Shown: in pieces, positions 1-4,813 of the stretch
Layout: each line of letters begins with the position of its first letter
Position numbering within the stretch: position 1 is the first letter of the stretch
Assembly: GCA_021413535.1 (NCBI GenBank)
Contig: JAIOQF010000172.1
Location: forward strand, 1 to 8,222
DNA from: Verrucomicrobiota bacterium
GTDB lineage: Bacteria > Verrucomicrobiota > Verrucomicrobiia > Verrucomicrobiales > Verrucomicrobiaceae
Reading direction: 5' to 3'
DNA length: 8,222 bases
Notes under the pieces: generated by a model
The model's database searches: none
The model's input: the letters and a program-made list of their open reading frames with translations, nothing else
Told to the model about the DNA's origin: nothing
Program-made: the position numbers and the translations under genes

Positions 1-300
1 CACTAGCGGGCCGGCCAGACTCACAATGATGTCTTGTCCGCGACGGAAGCCGCGATCAGGAATGGCTAGTCCGCCCAGCGCATAGAGGACGATGTGAGCG
101 CGCGCGCCGTAGTGGCGCATCATGAAGGCGTGACCCAATTCATGAATGATGATGGAGACCAGCACAGCCACGACCCAGATGATCAGCGCCTGAAGCTGCC
201 GGGGAGAGCTGGCGTCGAGCCGGCCGCTGAGCAGGGCGATATTCAGCCAGAAAAACCAGTGAATTTGGATCGGAAAACCAAAGAGCGAGAACCGGAGCAT
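1..300 (-). CDS. Site-2-type (M50) membrane metalloprotease, N-terminal fragment
   Basis: The reverse strand reads open for exactly 100 codons from an ATG at 300 to the window edge, with no stop inside the window, so the gene continues off the left side. The product opens with a hydrophobic segment (about residues 8-26), then a second membrane helix (about 38-60) carrying HELGHA at residues 53-58. This HEXXH zinc motif inside a hydrophobic helix is the signature of M50 (SpoIVFB/S2P-like) intramembrane proteases. A third segment begins near residue 87 and contains SLAGP, a motif that also recurs in this family. The family cleaves membrane-embedded or membrane-near substrates; the substrate here is unknown. 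The distal part, expected to hold the third zinc ligand (an NxxPxxxLDG-type motif), lies outside the window. No clear Shine-Dalgarno sequence precedes the ATG. Family confidence is high; the exact start is moderately sure. Confidence 0.88.
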   Translation of the reverse strand, partial: MLRFSLFGFPIQIHWFFWLNIALLSGRLDASSPRQLQALIIWVVAVLVSIIIHELGHAFMMRHYGARAHIVLYALGGLAIPDRGFRRGQDIIVSLAGPLV

Positions 301-343
301 CGCCGACAGTGGGCGGGACGAGTGCTTTTGCAAGCAAGAGACA

Positions 344-422
344 GGAGCGCGGGGTTCGCTTCGCGGCTTTCGCAACAGCTCGTTTTATCTGAACGAGGGG
401 GGCGGACTAAAGTCCGCGCTCC
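344..422. repeat. REPIN-like or small MITE-like element with 9-bp inverted ends
   Basis: The element starts with GGAGCGCGG (344-352) and ends with its exact reverse complement CCGCGCTCC (414-422). Near the right end is a hairpin with a perfect 7-bp stem, GCGGACT (402-408) and AGTCCGC (411-417), with a 2-nt loop. In the middle is a second perfect hairpin, CTCGTT (379-384) and AACGAG (392-397). The left arm folds poorly and may be degenerate. A GGAG-headed hairpin arm repeated in inverse orientation is the arrangement of REPINs, the paired REP sequences mobilised by RAYT (Y1-type) transposases in other bacteria. A single related arm occurs at 4770-4790. No transposase lies in the window. The family assignment is inference. 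Confidence 0.5.
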
Positions 423-439
423 CTTCCTCCAAAAAATTC

Positions 440-468
440 GGGGGCTGCCCCCCTGAAGAGCAGCCCCC
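440..468 (-). terminator. Putative intrinsic terminator (minus strand)
   Basis: A perfect 9-bp GC-rich stem, GGGGGCTGC (440-448) and GCAGCCCCC (460-468), encloses an 11-nt loop. Read on the minus strand the stem is followed by GAATTTTTT (439-431), a run of six T, as in a rho-independent terminator. It would stop transcription coming from the folA side before the M50 protease gene, implying that the protease gene has its own promoter between about 301 and 430. It lies about 240 bp beyond the folA stop, which is rather far, so another role for the hairpin is possible. Confidence 0.5.
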
Positions 469-708
469 GCAACAACATTACCCAATTACCTGAATCACAC
501 GGTCTAACCCGTGGAGCTCGCCACTTGATCGGCTCACTGTAGTGAGAAAATTTTGCGGATTGCGAGTGGATACTAACTCAGATGGGGGGAAAACTCAAGG
601 ATTTTTTTAGAAATTGGACGGAAACCTGAGAATTTATCAATAATGATAGGGTTTGGCGGTGAATTTTAGTGACGCATTATCAAGAGCCCAACGCTCAAAC
701 CAAGGCCT

Positions 709-1197
709 CTAACTGGGGCGAATATAACGTCGAAATTCGAATCCTGTGCCTCGTGCGAGGACTTCTTTGAGAATAAAAGCATCTTCAAACGCAGGAAAGA
801 ACACATCCCCTTCATGCGGTTGATCGATGTAGGTGAGCAGCACTTCGTCGCACTGGGGTAGCAGAGCCTCGTATAGTTGCGCGCCGCCAATGAGGTAGAT
901 GGGAGATGGGAGATGGCAGATGGCAGATGGGAGATCGGCGATGTCGCGAATTACCTGCACGTCTTCGCGCAGCGGCAGGGTTTTACTGAGCACGATGTTC
1001 GTGCGTCCGGGCAGCGGTTTGCCAAGGCGCTCGACAATGGAGTCGAATGTCTTCCGGCCCATGAGCACGGAATGGCCCAAGGTGGTGGCCTTGAAAAATT
1101 TCAGATCCTCCGGCAGATGCCACGGGAGGTTTCCTTCGCGACCGATGACGCGGTTCGAGGCCATGGCGGCGATGGCGATGAGCTGGGGTCGGGGCAT
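709..1197 (-). CDS. folA: Dihydrofolate reductase
   Basis: A 162-residue protein of normal length for type I dihydrofolate reductase. This cytoplasmic enzyme reduces 7,8-dihydrofolate to tetrahydrofolate with NADPH. Recognisable family segments occur in order: IAIAAMASNRVIG near the N-terminus, GNLPWHLPEDL at residues 22-32 with Asp31 at the position of the catalytic Asp27 of E. coli, VLMGRKTFDSI, the LPGRTNIVLS strand, IYLIGGAQLYE (NADPH site, from residue 100), and TYIDQPHEGDVFFP. ATG at 1197 gives the expected N-terminus; the nearest purine-rich stretch, GAGGACG, lies about 12-14 nt upstream and is weak. No thyA is adjacent. Residues 88-100 are encoded by a heptamer tandem repeat, which is odd for a conserved enzyme but falls in a variable helix/loop before the IGG strand. 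The reading frame is intact and all key residues are present, so it is probably functional. Confidence 0.96.
   Translation of the reverse strand: MPRPQLIAIAAMASNRVIGREGNLPWHLPEDLKFFKATTLGHSVLMGRKTFDSIVERLGKPLPGRTNIVLSKTLPLREDVQVIRDIADLPSAICHLPSPIYLIGGAQLYEALLPQCDEVLLTYIDQPHEGDVFFPAFEDAFILKEVLARGTGFEFRRYIRPS
897..938. repeat. Heptamer tandem repeat inside folA
   Basis: On the plus strand six consecutive 7-bp units run AGATGGG, AGATGGG, AGATGGC, AGATGGC, AGATGGG and AGATCGG. Five fit AGATGG(G/C) perfectly and the last has one further change. The tract is 42 bp, or 14 codons, so folA stays in frame and gains the segment DLPSAICHLPSPI. Because one unit is 7 bp, gain or loss of one or two units would shift the frame, while three units (21 bp) would not. 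Similar dispersed heptamer repeats are known in other phyla, for example cyanobacteria; a family link here is not shown. Confidence 0.9.
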
Positions 1198-1329
1198 AAA
1201 ATCAGGTCGTCCTCGTTCTCCTACTCGTCTTCAATTTGCAAGGACGAACGATTTGCGCCGGTTCTGAAAAAAACTAGTGGCGGCATTAGTTAAGTTTGCT
1301 TTAGTAAAGTTTTGGCAGGCATTATCCCA
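1198..1329. promoter_or_regulatory. Divergent intergenic region between folA and the plus-strand membrane protein gene
   Basis: Both promoters, for folA to the left and the 326-residue protein to the right, must lie here, but I see no convincing -35/-10 pair. A pyrimidine-rich stretch of CTCGTTC/CTCCTAC-like units (about 1207-1231) looks like a short degenerate repeat. The right part is AT-richer and holds CTTTA-G-TAAAG (1299-1309), a perfect small palindrome, flanked by two copies of AAGTTT (1292-1297 and 1307-1312). GGCAGG at 1314-1319 is a possible weak ribosome binding site 10 nt before ATG 1330. Confidence 0.4.
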
Positions 1330-2310
1330 ATGATTTCAACTGTCTCTGACGAAACTGTTCACGCTCGACCATGGGGTGTATCGCTGGCCGTGGCGGGAGC
1401 AATGGCCGCTGGCATGGCAGCAGGGCGCCGCAACAAGCTGGCGCTGGTGGCGGGCATCGCCGCAGTGGCCGGAATCAAATGGATGCTCCGTCGCAATGTG
1501 ACGGAGCCTTCGAGTCCGCTGGCGGCGTCGACAAGACTGAAGATTCAGCAGCAGGTTGAATCTTCCAAGACAGGATTGACTGAGTGCTGCGTCGGACTGG
1601 AGCAGAATCTAGAGCTGCATCTGGGCGCTGAGGTTCACGAGATTGTCGTTGTGCCGGCGGTTGAAAATTATGTCGCGGATGATGAGGTGCCCGAGGTTTG
1701 GGAGCAGCGGAGGGATGAGCCGGTCTACCATGATGCAGTGCCAGCGCATACTGTTTGGTTTGAAATGCCGGATCTGGTGGAGGCCGTTCCCGCGATGCCG
1801 GCGCGAACGGAAGTGCATCAACTGACTGGTGCATTTTTCAGCGAGAATCCTATCCTCGGGCTGGATCCATTGCCGAAGGTGACGTCGCTGGATGAAGATT
1901 TTGCATCGGACATGACATCAGTTTATCACGTCAAGACTTCATCAAGTGCCGCGAGTGCATTACCATTTTTCGATCTGCAACCGTTCACAAGTGATAATGC
2001 GAAGCTGCCCGAATCCGAGCTGGTGAGTCCGGCGGAAGCAAAGCAAATCATGGATGAGCTGCATCGCGGTCCGCATCGCAGCGTGGTGCCGCATGCACCG
2101 GTCGATGATCGGCGGAGCGGACGCTGGATGAAGCTGGCTGCTATGGTGGCGCTGGTGATAGCCGTGATCCTTTTGGTGCTGGTTACTTTGCAACCGGATG
2201 GCCGGGCCCAGAGTCTGAAGCATCACGTTCAAGTGGCCGGTCGCAGCGAGTCAGGGTCGCCAGTCAATGACCGGGGTGACTGGGCCACACCGTTGCTGCG
2301 GGAGAAGTAA
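1330..2310 (+). CDS. Unrecognised membrane-anchored protein with N- and C-terminal membrane segments
   Basis: I do not recognise this 326-residue protein. The N-terminus has an Ala/Gly-rich hydrophobic stretch (about residues 16-32), a basic break RRNK, then a second hydrophobic stretch (37-52). A long polar and acidic middle (53-262), rich in Pro, Glu and Asp and probably largely disordered, leads to a strong membrane helix at 268-287 (WMKLAAMVALVIAVILLVLV) and a short polar tail. Two Cys occur together at 86-87; no catalytic motif is visible. The frame can start at TTG 1312, but ATG 1330 is preferred because it has GGCAGG upstream. It is transcribed alone, divergent from folA and convergent with the ExbBD cluster. 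The topology would suit a bitopic scaffold or envelope-associated protein, but that is inference. Function unknown. Confidence 0.75.
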   Translation: MISTVSDETVHARPWGVSLAVAGAMAAGMAAGRRNKLALVAGIAAVAGIKWMLRRNVTEPSSPLAASTRLKIQQQVESSKTGLTECCVGLEQNLELHLGAEVHEIVVVPAVENYVADDEVPEVWEQRRDEPVYHDAVPAHTVWFEMPDLVEAVPAMPARTEVHQLTGAFFSENPILGLDPLPKVTSLDEDFASDMTSVYHVKTSSSAASALPFFDLQPFTSDNAKLPESELVSPAEAKQIMDELHRGPHRSVVPHAPVDDRRSGRWMKLAAMVALVIAVILLVLVTLQPDGRAQSLKHHVQVAGRSESGSPVNDRGDWATPLLREK

Positions 2311-2361
2311 AAGTTCGGTGGGCTGTCAGCCCCCATCAACAAATTCAATCAGCGCATCTTC
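2311..2361. terminator. Possible bidirectional hairpin between convergent genes
   Basis: The 51-bp gap between two converging genes contains GGGCT (2320-2324), GTC, AGCCC (2328-2332), a perfect 5-bp GC stem with a 3-nt loop. There is no T-tract on either strand, so a rho-independent terminator is only weakly supported. Position is the main argument. Confidence 0.3.
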
Positions 2362-2598
2362 TTAAATCGGGCGCGGGCGCGATGTTTCATTGAGCGATCC
2401 GCAGGACGGACAGGCGGAGATTTTTTTATCCGTGTTCTCGTAAATACTGCCGCAAATCCGGCAGCTTACCAGATCAGCCCGTGTGCGTTTTTCACCGTGT
2501 CGCTCCCGCCAGACTGCGATGAGCCAGAGCACGCCGAGCAGGACGACCCCCAAGGCCATGCCGAGCATGACGAGCGTGGAAAGTGAAACTGGAATCAT
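2362..2598 (-). CDS. Small membrane-anchored zinc-ribbon protein
   Basis: A 78-residue protein with one N-terminal membrane helix (about residues 6-30) and a small soluble domain carrying CRICG at 46-50 and CPSCGS at 63-68. The spacing is CxxC-13-CxxC, a zinc-ribbon or rubredoxin-knuckle pattern that probably binds one zinc. The positive residues after the helix (RERHGEKRTR) suggest the ribbon faces the cytoplasm. Its ATG overlaps the TGA of the upstream TonB-like gene (shared ATGA, 2595-2598), so translation is probably coupled. The frame is open further upstream, to 2787, but that part overlaps the TonB-like gene and has no protein-like character, so the overlap start is chosen. It is the last gene of the ExbBD cluster. 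I cannot name a family; an assembly or regulatory accessory of the motor is a guess. Confidence 0.75.
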   Translation of the reverse strand: MIPVSLSTLVMLGMALGVVLLGVLWLIAVWRERHGEKRTRADLVSCRICGSIYENTDKKISACPSCGSLNETSRPRPI

Positions 2599-3353
2599 GG
2601 CTGAGCGGCAGTTGACCAAACGAGCGCGGCTTTGCCCCAGGTGGCTTTTGCTTTCACGTCCGGTGCAAAACGAATCTGCTGGAGCAGACGCAGCAGCGGC
2701 ACCGCATCCCCGAGCTTGCCTGGGGCATCGATCGGCAAAACAAAAATCACCTGCCCGGCACTGTTGACGCCGAGATGAAATCGCCACGACTCCGGCTCGA
2801 TCATTTGCAGCGTGTTGAAATCGGGTTGCGACGCGATGGCACGGGAGGCGAGCCCGCCGCGCAGGTGCAGTGTGAGCTTGGCTGGATGCGCGGGAGGCGC
2901 TGGTTGCGGGTTGTTTTTGAGTTCCGTGAGGTCGAGCCGGGGCAGGATGGGTTCACGAACATCGAGCAGGCGAACGGGCGCGGGCTTGGTGTTGCGCTGC
3001 GGGAGGTCGAGCAGTTTGAGCTCATGCTTTTCGTAAGACGGATGAAACACCGGCGCGCGATCTTCCAGAGACACGAAGTTTCTTTTGCTGTCGGCGGAAG
3101 GAATGATCAGGAAGTCGTGGTCCTGCACGGAATTAAGCACCGACTGTGCGGCGGTATCAGAACCGAGCAGAGTGACCTGCTGGGCAATGGGAACCAGCCG
3201 TTGAGTCTGCGGATAGACCACGCGGAAGAGCGCGAAGAATGCGGCCAATCCGAAAAAAGTGACCAGCATCCAAAAGAACAGGCGCGACCTTTCCCCGCGC
3301 GGTATGCGCCAGTCGAAGGTAAGTCCTGGATCAGTCGGCGGTGGCTTGGGCAT
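2595..3353 (-). CDS. TonB-like periplasm-spanning protein
   Basis: A 252-residue protein with a Pro-rich cytoplasmic N-terminus, one membrane helix (about residues 25-46), a long periplasmic linker with a Pro-rich patch (PQPAPPAHP, about 149-157), and a C-terminal domain (about 190-247). The C-terminal pattern WRFHLGVNSAGQVIFVLPI, then a Leu-rich helix and IRFAP, resembles the beta-alpha-beta layout of TonB C-terminal domains, in which a strand with a Gly turn is followed by a helix and an R-F-x-P motif. It directly follows ExbB and ExbD homologues, the known partners of TonB and TolA, and overlaps the next gene by ATGA. Direct family proof is lacking and sequence similarity is weak. ATG 3353 is chosen because it begins 7 bp after the exbD-like stop; the frame extends to 3452 but would overlap exbD deeply. 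It is a plausible transducer of motor motion to the outer membrane. Confidence 0.7.
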   Translation of the reverse strand: MPKPPPTDPGLTFDWRIPRGERSRLFFWMLVTFFGLAAFFALFRVVYPQTQRLVPIAQQVTLLGSDTAAQSVLNSVQDHDFLIIPSADSKRNFVSLEDRAPVFHPSYEKHELKLLDLPQRNTKPAPVRLLDVREPILPRLDLTELKNNPQPAPPAHPAKLTLHLRGGLASRAIASQPDFNTLQMIEPESWRFHLGVNSAGQVIFVLPIDAPGKLGDAVPLLRLLQQIRFAPDVKAKATWGKAALVWSTAAQP

Positions 3354-3360
3354 GGCGCGG

Positions 3361-3774
3361 TCAGTCGTCTCCAGACGGCGGCGGTTGAGTGGCGTAGGCG
3401 ACTTCGAAGCCGAGTGCGAGTGAAATATTGCTGGCCTGGAGGACGCGACCATAAGCGGCCATCAAGTCGGCGTGGATGATGATCTTGCGGCTTTCGCGCT
3501 TCAACTTAATGAGGTTCTCTTTCAGGCTGTCGGCGGTCTCAGGCTTCCCATCGAGAAAAAATGCAGGGTCAGCCGCCATCGCTACCGTGATGACATGGGC
3601 GCGGTCGAATCCGGCGAGGCGGGAATTGCTTTCCGGTAGCGCGACGCGGACACCGCTCTGAATCACGAAAGTGGAACCGAGCAGAAAAAAAACGAGGAGC
3701 AGCGTGAGCACGTTCAGCGTCGGGCCGAGATAGAGCCAGAAGCTCTGCTTGGGCAGGTGGCTCTCAAGCTTCAT
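3361..3774 (-). CDS. ExbD/TolR-like motor subunit lacking the membrane Asp
   Basis: A 137-residue protein of usual ExbD length: short cytoplasmic N-terminus, one membrane helix (about residues 14-37), then a periplasmic domain. The helix and its exit, GPTLNVLTLLLVFF...FVIQSGVRVALPES, align without gaps to the ExbD/TolR pattern TPLIDVVLVLLIFF...GIxVxLPEA. ExbD dimers sit inside an ExbB pentamer and use proton flow to drive TonB. The family's key membrane Asp (Asp25 of E. coli ExbD, Asp23 of TolR) is Asn21 here (AAC, plus-strand positions 3712-3714), and no other acidic residue lies in the helix. The periplasmic part keeps a normal look (ITVAMAADPAFFLDGK, KIIIHADLMAAYGRVLQ). It lies 26 bp after the exbB-like gene. 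The family call is firm; proton-driven function is doubtful. Confidence 0.88.
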   Translation of the reverse strand: MKLESHLPKQSFWLYLGPTLNVLTLLLVFFLLGSTFVIQSGVRVALPESNSRLAGFDRAHVITVAMAADPAFFLDGKPETADSLKENLIKLKRESRKIIIHADLMAAYGRVLQASNISLALGFEVAYATQPPPSGDD

Positions 3775-3800
3775 GCAAGGTCAACCGCGCACACGCGGCG

Positions 3801-4508
3801 TCAGGAATTACGGCCGCGTTGCTTGCGCGCCGCATCGGCGGCGGCTTCACGGAACTCGACGATCTGGGCTCCGGGCGCCTGCGTGGCGGGCGGCGCTGGT
3901 TCGCGATTGTCTTCGATGAGCTTGACGATCTCAATTCCGGCCCGCTCCAGCTCATGAGTGATGTGACGCGACTTGGCGGCGAGGAAGCAGTAGAAAAGAT
4001 AGCTCGGGATGGCGACAGCGAGGCCGAGCGCCGCAGTGATCAGGCTGGTGTAAACGCCGTGGGCGACGTCAGCCGGCAGAGCGTAGCCTTTGGCTTTGTT
4101 GAGATCGACAAAGGCATCCATCAAACCCATGATGGTGCCGAGCAAGCCGATGAGCGGCGCGGCGTGGGCGATGCCGTGGAGCACGCTGAGGTAACGCTCC
4201 AGTCGTGGCACCTCGAGTTGACCTGCCTCTTGCACGATTTCTTTTAGATGTTCCCGGGAAGATTCATGGCGCAGCAGCGCAGCGTGGAGGACTCGGCCCG
4301 CCGGCACGCGCGTGGCGACGCATTCCTGGAGAGCTTCTGCGTGATTCTTCCGTCTGATCAAGCTGGCCAGACCGGCGAGGAATTCACCCACATTCATGCT
4401 CGCCCGATGATAATAAGCGAGACGCTCGGCGAAAATCGCCAGCGCCAGGCCGAAGCAGCACAGCAACAGCCAGACAAGCGGTCCTCCTTTGAATAACAGT
4501 TCGGTCAT
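3801..4508 (-). CDS. ExbB/TolQ/MotA-family motor subunit
   Basis: A 235-residue inner-membrane protein with three expected helices: about 10-33, 113-135 and 152-178. Family signatures are APLIGLLGTIMGLMDAF (117-133), with Thr125 in the second helix, and ITAALGLAVAIPSYLFY (157-173) in the third. ExbB pentamers surround an ExbD dimer and form the stator of the TonB/Tol motor. Between helices 1 and 2 lies the usual long cytoplasmic domain. In the third helix the pattern GIxEALxxTAxGL of E. coli TolQ/ExbB-like members reads GVYTSLITAALGL, so the Glu position is Thr154 and the following Thr position is Ala159 (Thr158 is next to it). The C-terminal tail from about 200 is Pro- then Ala/Arg-rich and longer than in minimal members. 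It is the first gene of the cluster. Start ATG 4508 has no clear Shine-Dalgarno sequence. Confidence 0.9.
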   Translation of the reverse strand: MTELLFKGGPLVWLLLCCFGLALAIFAERLAYYHRASMNVGEFLAGLASLIRRKNHAEALQECVATRVPAGRVLHAALLRHESSREHLKEIVQEAGQLEVPRLERYLSVLHGIAHAAPLIGLLGTIMGLMDAFVDLNKAKGYALPADVAHGVYTSLITAALGLAVAIPSYLFYCFLAAKSRHITHELERAGIEIVKLIEDNREPAPPATQAPGAQIVEFREAAADAARKQRGRNS

Positions 4509-4549
4509 GAACGTAAAAAAATGATGCAGCGCGAACAGACGCGCAGGGG

Positions 4550-4581
4550 GTTATACTGAAGCAATTTGGATGCCGTGGCAA
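4550..4581 (-). promoter_or_regulatory. Candidate promoter of the exbB-like cluster
   Basis: On the minus strand TTGCCA (4581-4576) could be a -35 box; CAGTAT follows with a 17-nt spacer, and the better -10 match TATAAC (4555-4550) follows with 20 nt. Neither pairing is ideal, so this is only a candidate, about 45 bp before ATG 4508. Confidence 0.25.
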
Positions 4582-4769
4582 TGCGGGATTTGCTCGGTCA
4601 GGTGATTATTTTGAGGTAACCAATATGCAAAATACTTAATATTACTTAATAATCTATTAAATTAGCCAATCTTTCAAGATTTATTCGAAATTTTCACATG
4701 TTCTTTTTGAAGTCGATCTTTTGCAGATCCCCGAATTAATCGCTGCGCCTGTGATCATAGAAGGGAACA

Positions 4770-4790
4770 CGGGCAAGATGCCCGCGCTCC
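4770..4790 (-). repeat. Single REP-like hairpin
   Basis: The stem CGGGCA (4770-4775) and TGCCCG (4779-4784) is perfect with loop AGA, followed by CGCTCC to 4790. Read on the minus strand it begins GGAGCGCGG, the same 9 bases as both ends of the 344-422 element, and then closes a hairpin with a different inner sequence. It lies 23 bp beyond the stop of the 525-residue protein gene and may also protect or end its mRNA, although no T-tract follows. Confidence 0.5.
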
Positions 4791-4813
4791 GTTGAGTTTC
4801 CTAAAGCGCCCTT

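Larger units (their letters stand above)
301..708. other. Non-coding interval rich in hairpins between folA and the M50 protease gene
   Basis: I see no convincing gene here. It holds, from left to right, a 79-bp element with inverted ends (344-422), a strong GC hairpin (440-468), a 5-bp inverted repeat CACGG/CCGTG (498-502 and 509-513), the near-palindrome CTCACTGTAGTGAG (533-546) followed by AAAATTTT, and an AT-rich inverted repeat TATCA/TGATA (635-639 and 644-648). The last sits about 60 bp past the folA stop and could affect the end of its transcript, but it is weak and lacks a clean T-tract. Open frames crossing 94-485 have no recognisable content. Confidence 0.6.
4509..4813. other. Intergenic region: exb-cluster promoter area, AT-rich stretch and REP-like hairpin
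   Basis: No gene is seen. The part nearest 4509 should hold the promoter of the exbB-like gene. From about 4600 to 4740 the sequence is markedly AT-rich compared with its surroundings, with two direct copies of ACTTAAT (4634-4640 and 4644-4650, a 10-bp step) and a small inverted repeat GATCT/AGATC (4715-4719 and 4725-4729). A REP-like hairpin lies at 4770-4790, just past the end of the 525-residue protein gene. The AT-rich stretch could bind a nucleoid or regulatory protein, or be decayed insertion DNA; nothing decides between these. Confidence 0.5.

Noticed and set aside
94..456. 120-codon open frame on the plus strand
   Set aside because: It covers the HELGH-bearing minus-strand protease and the hairpin region; its content is highly charged and featureless.
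897..938. CRISPR-like array
   Set aside because: The units are 7-bp tandem copies without spacers and lie inside an intact folA gene.
1312..1329. TTG start extending the 326-residue protein by six codons
   Set aside because: No ribosome binding site precedes it, and a better placed ATG with GGCAGG upstream follows at 1330.
2599..2787. N-terminal extension of the zinc-ribbon protein
   Set aside because: It overlaps the conserved C-terminal domain of the TonB-like gene, while the ATGA junction gives a natural start directly before the membrane helix.
3354..3452. N-terminal extension of the TonB-like protein
   Set aside because: It would overlap the ExbD-like gene by about 90 bp, and its sequence is not protein-like; ATG 3353 fits the compact gene order.
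2775..3479. 234-codon open frame on the plus strand
   Set aside because: It lies antisense to the TonB-like and ExbD-like genes, has biased Arg/Glu-rich content without any domain, and is a by-product of GC-rich codon use in the real genes.
4600..4740. Replication origin or attachment site in the AT-rich stretch
   Set aside because: No DnaA-box cluster, integrase gene, tRNA or matching direct-repeat ends are visible; AT richness alone is not enough.
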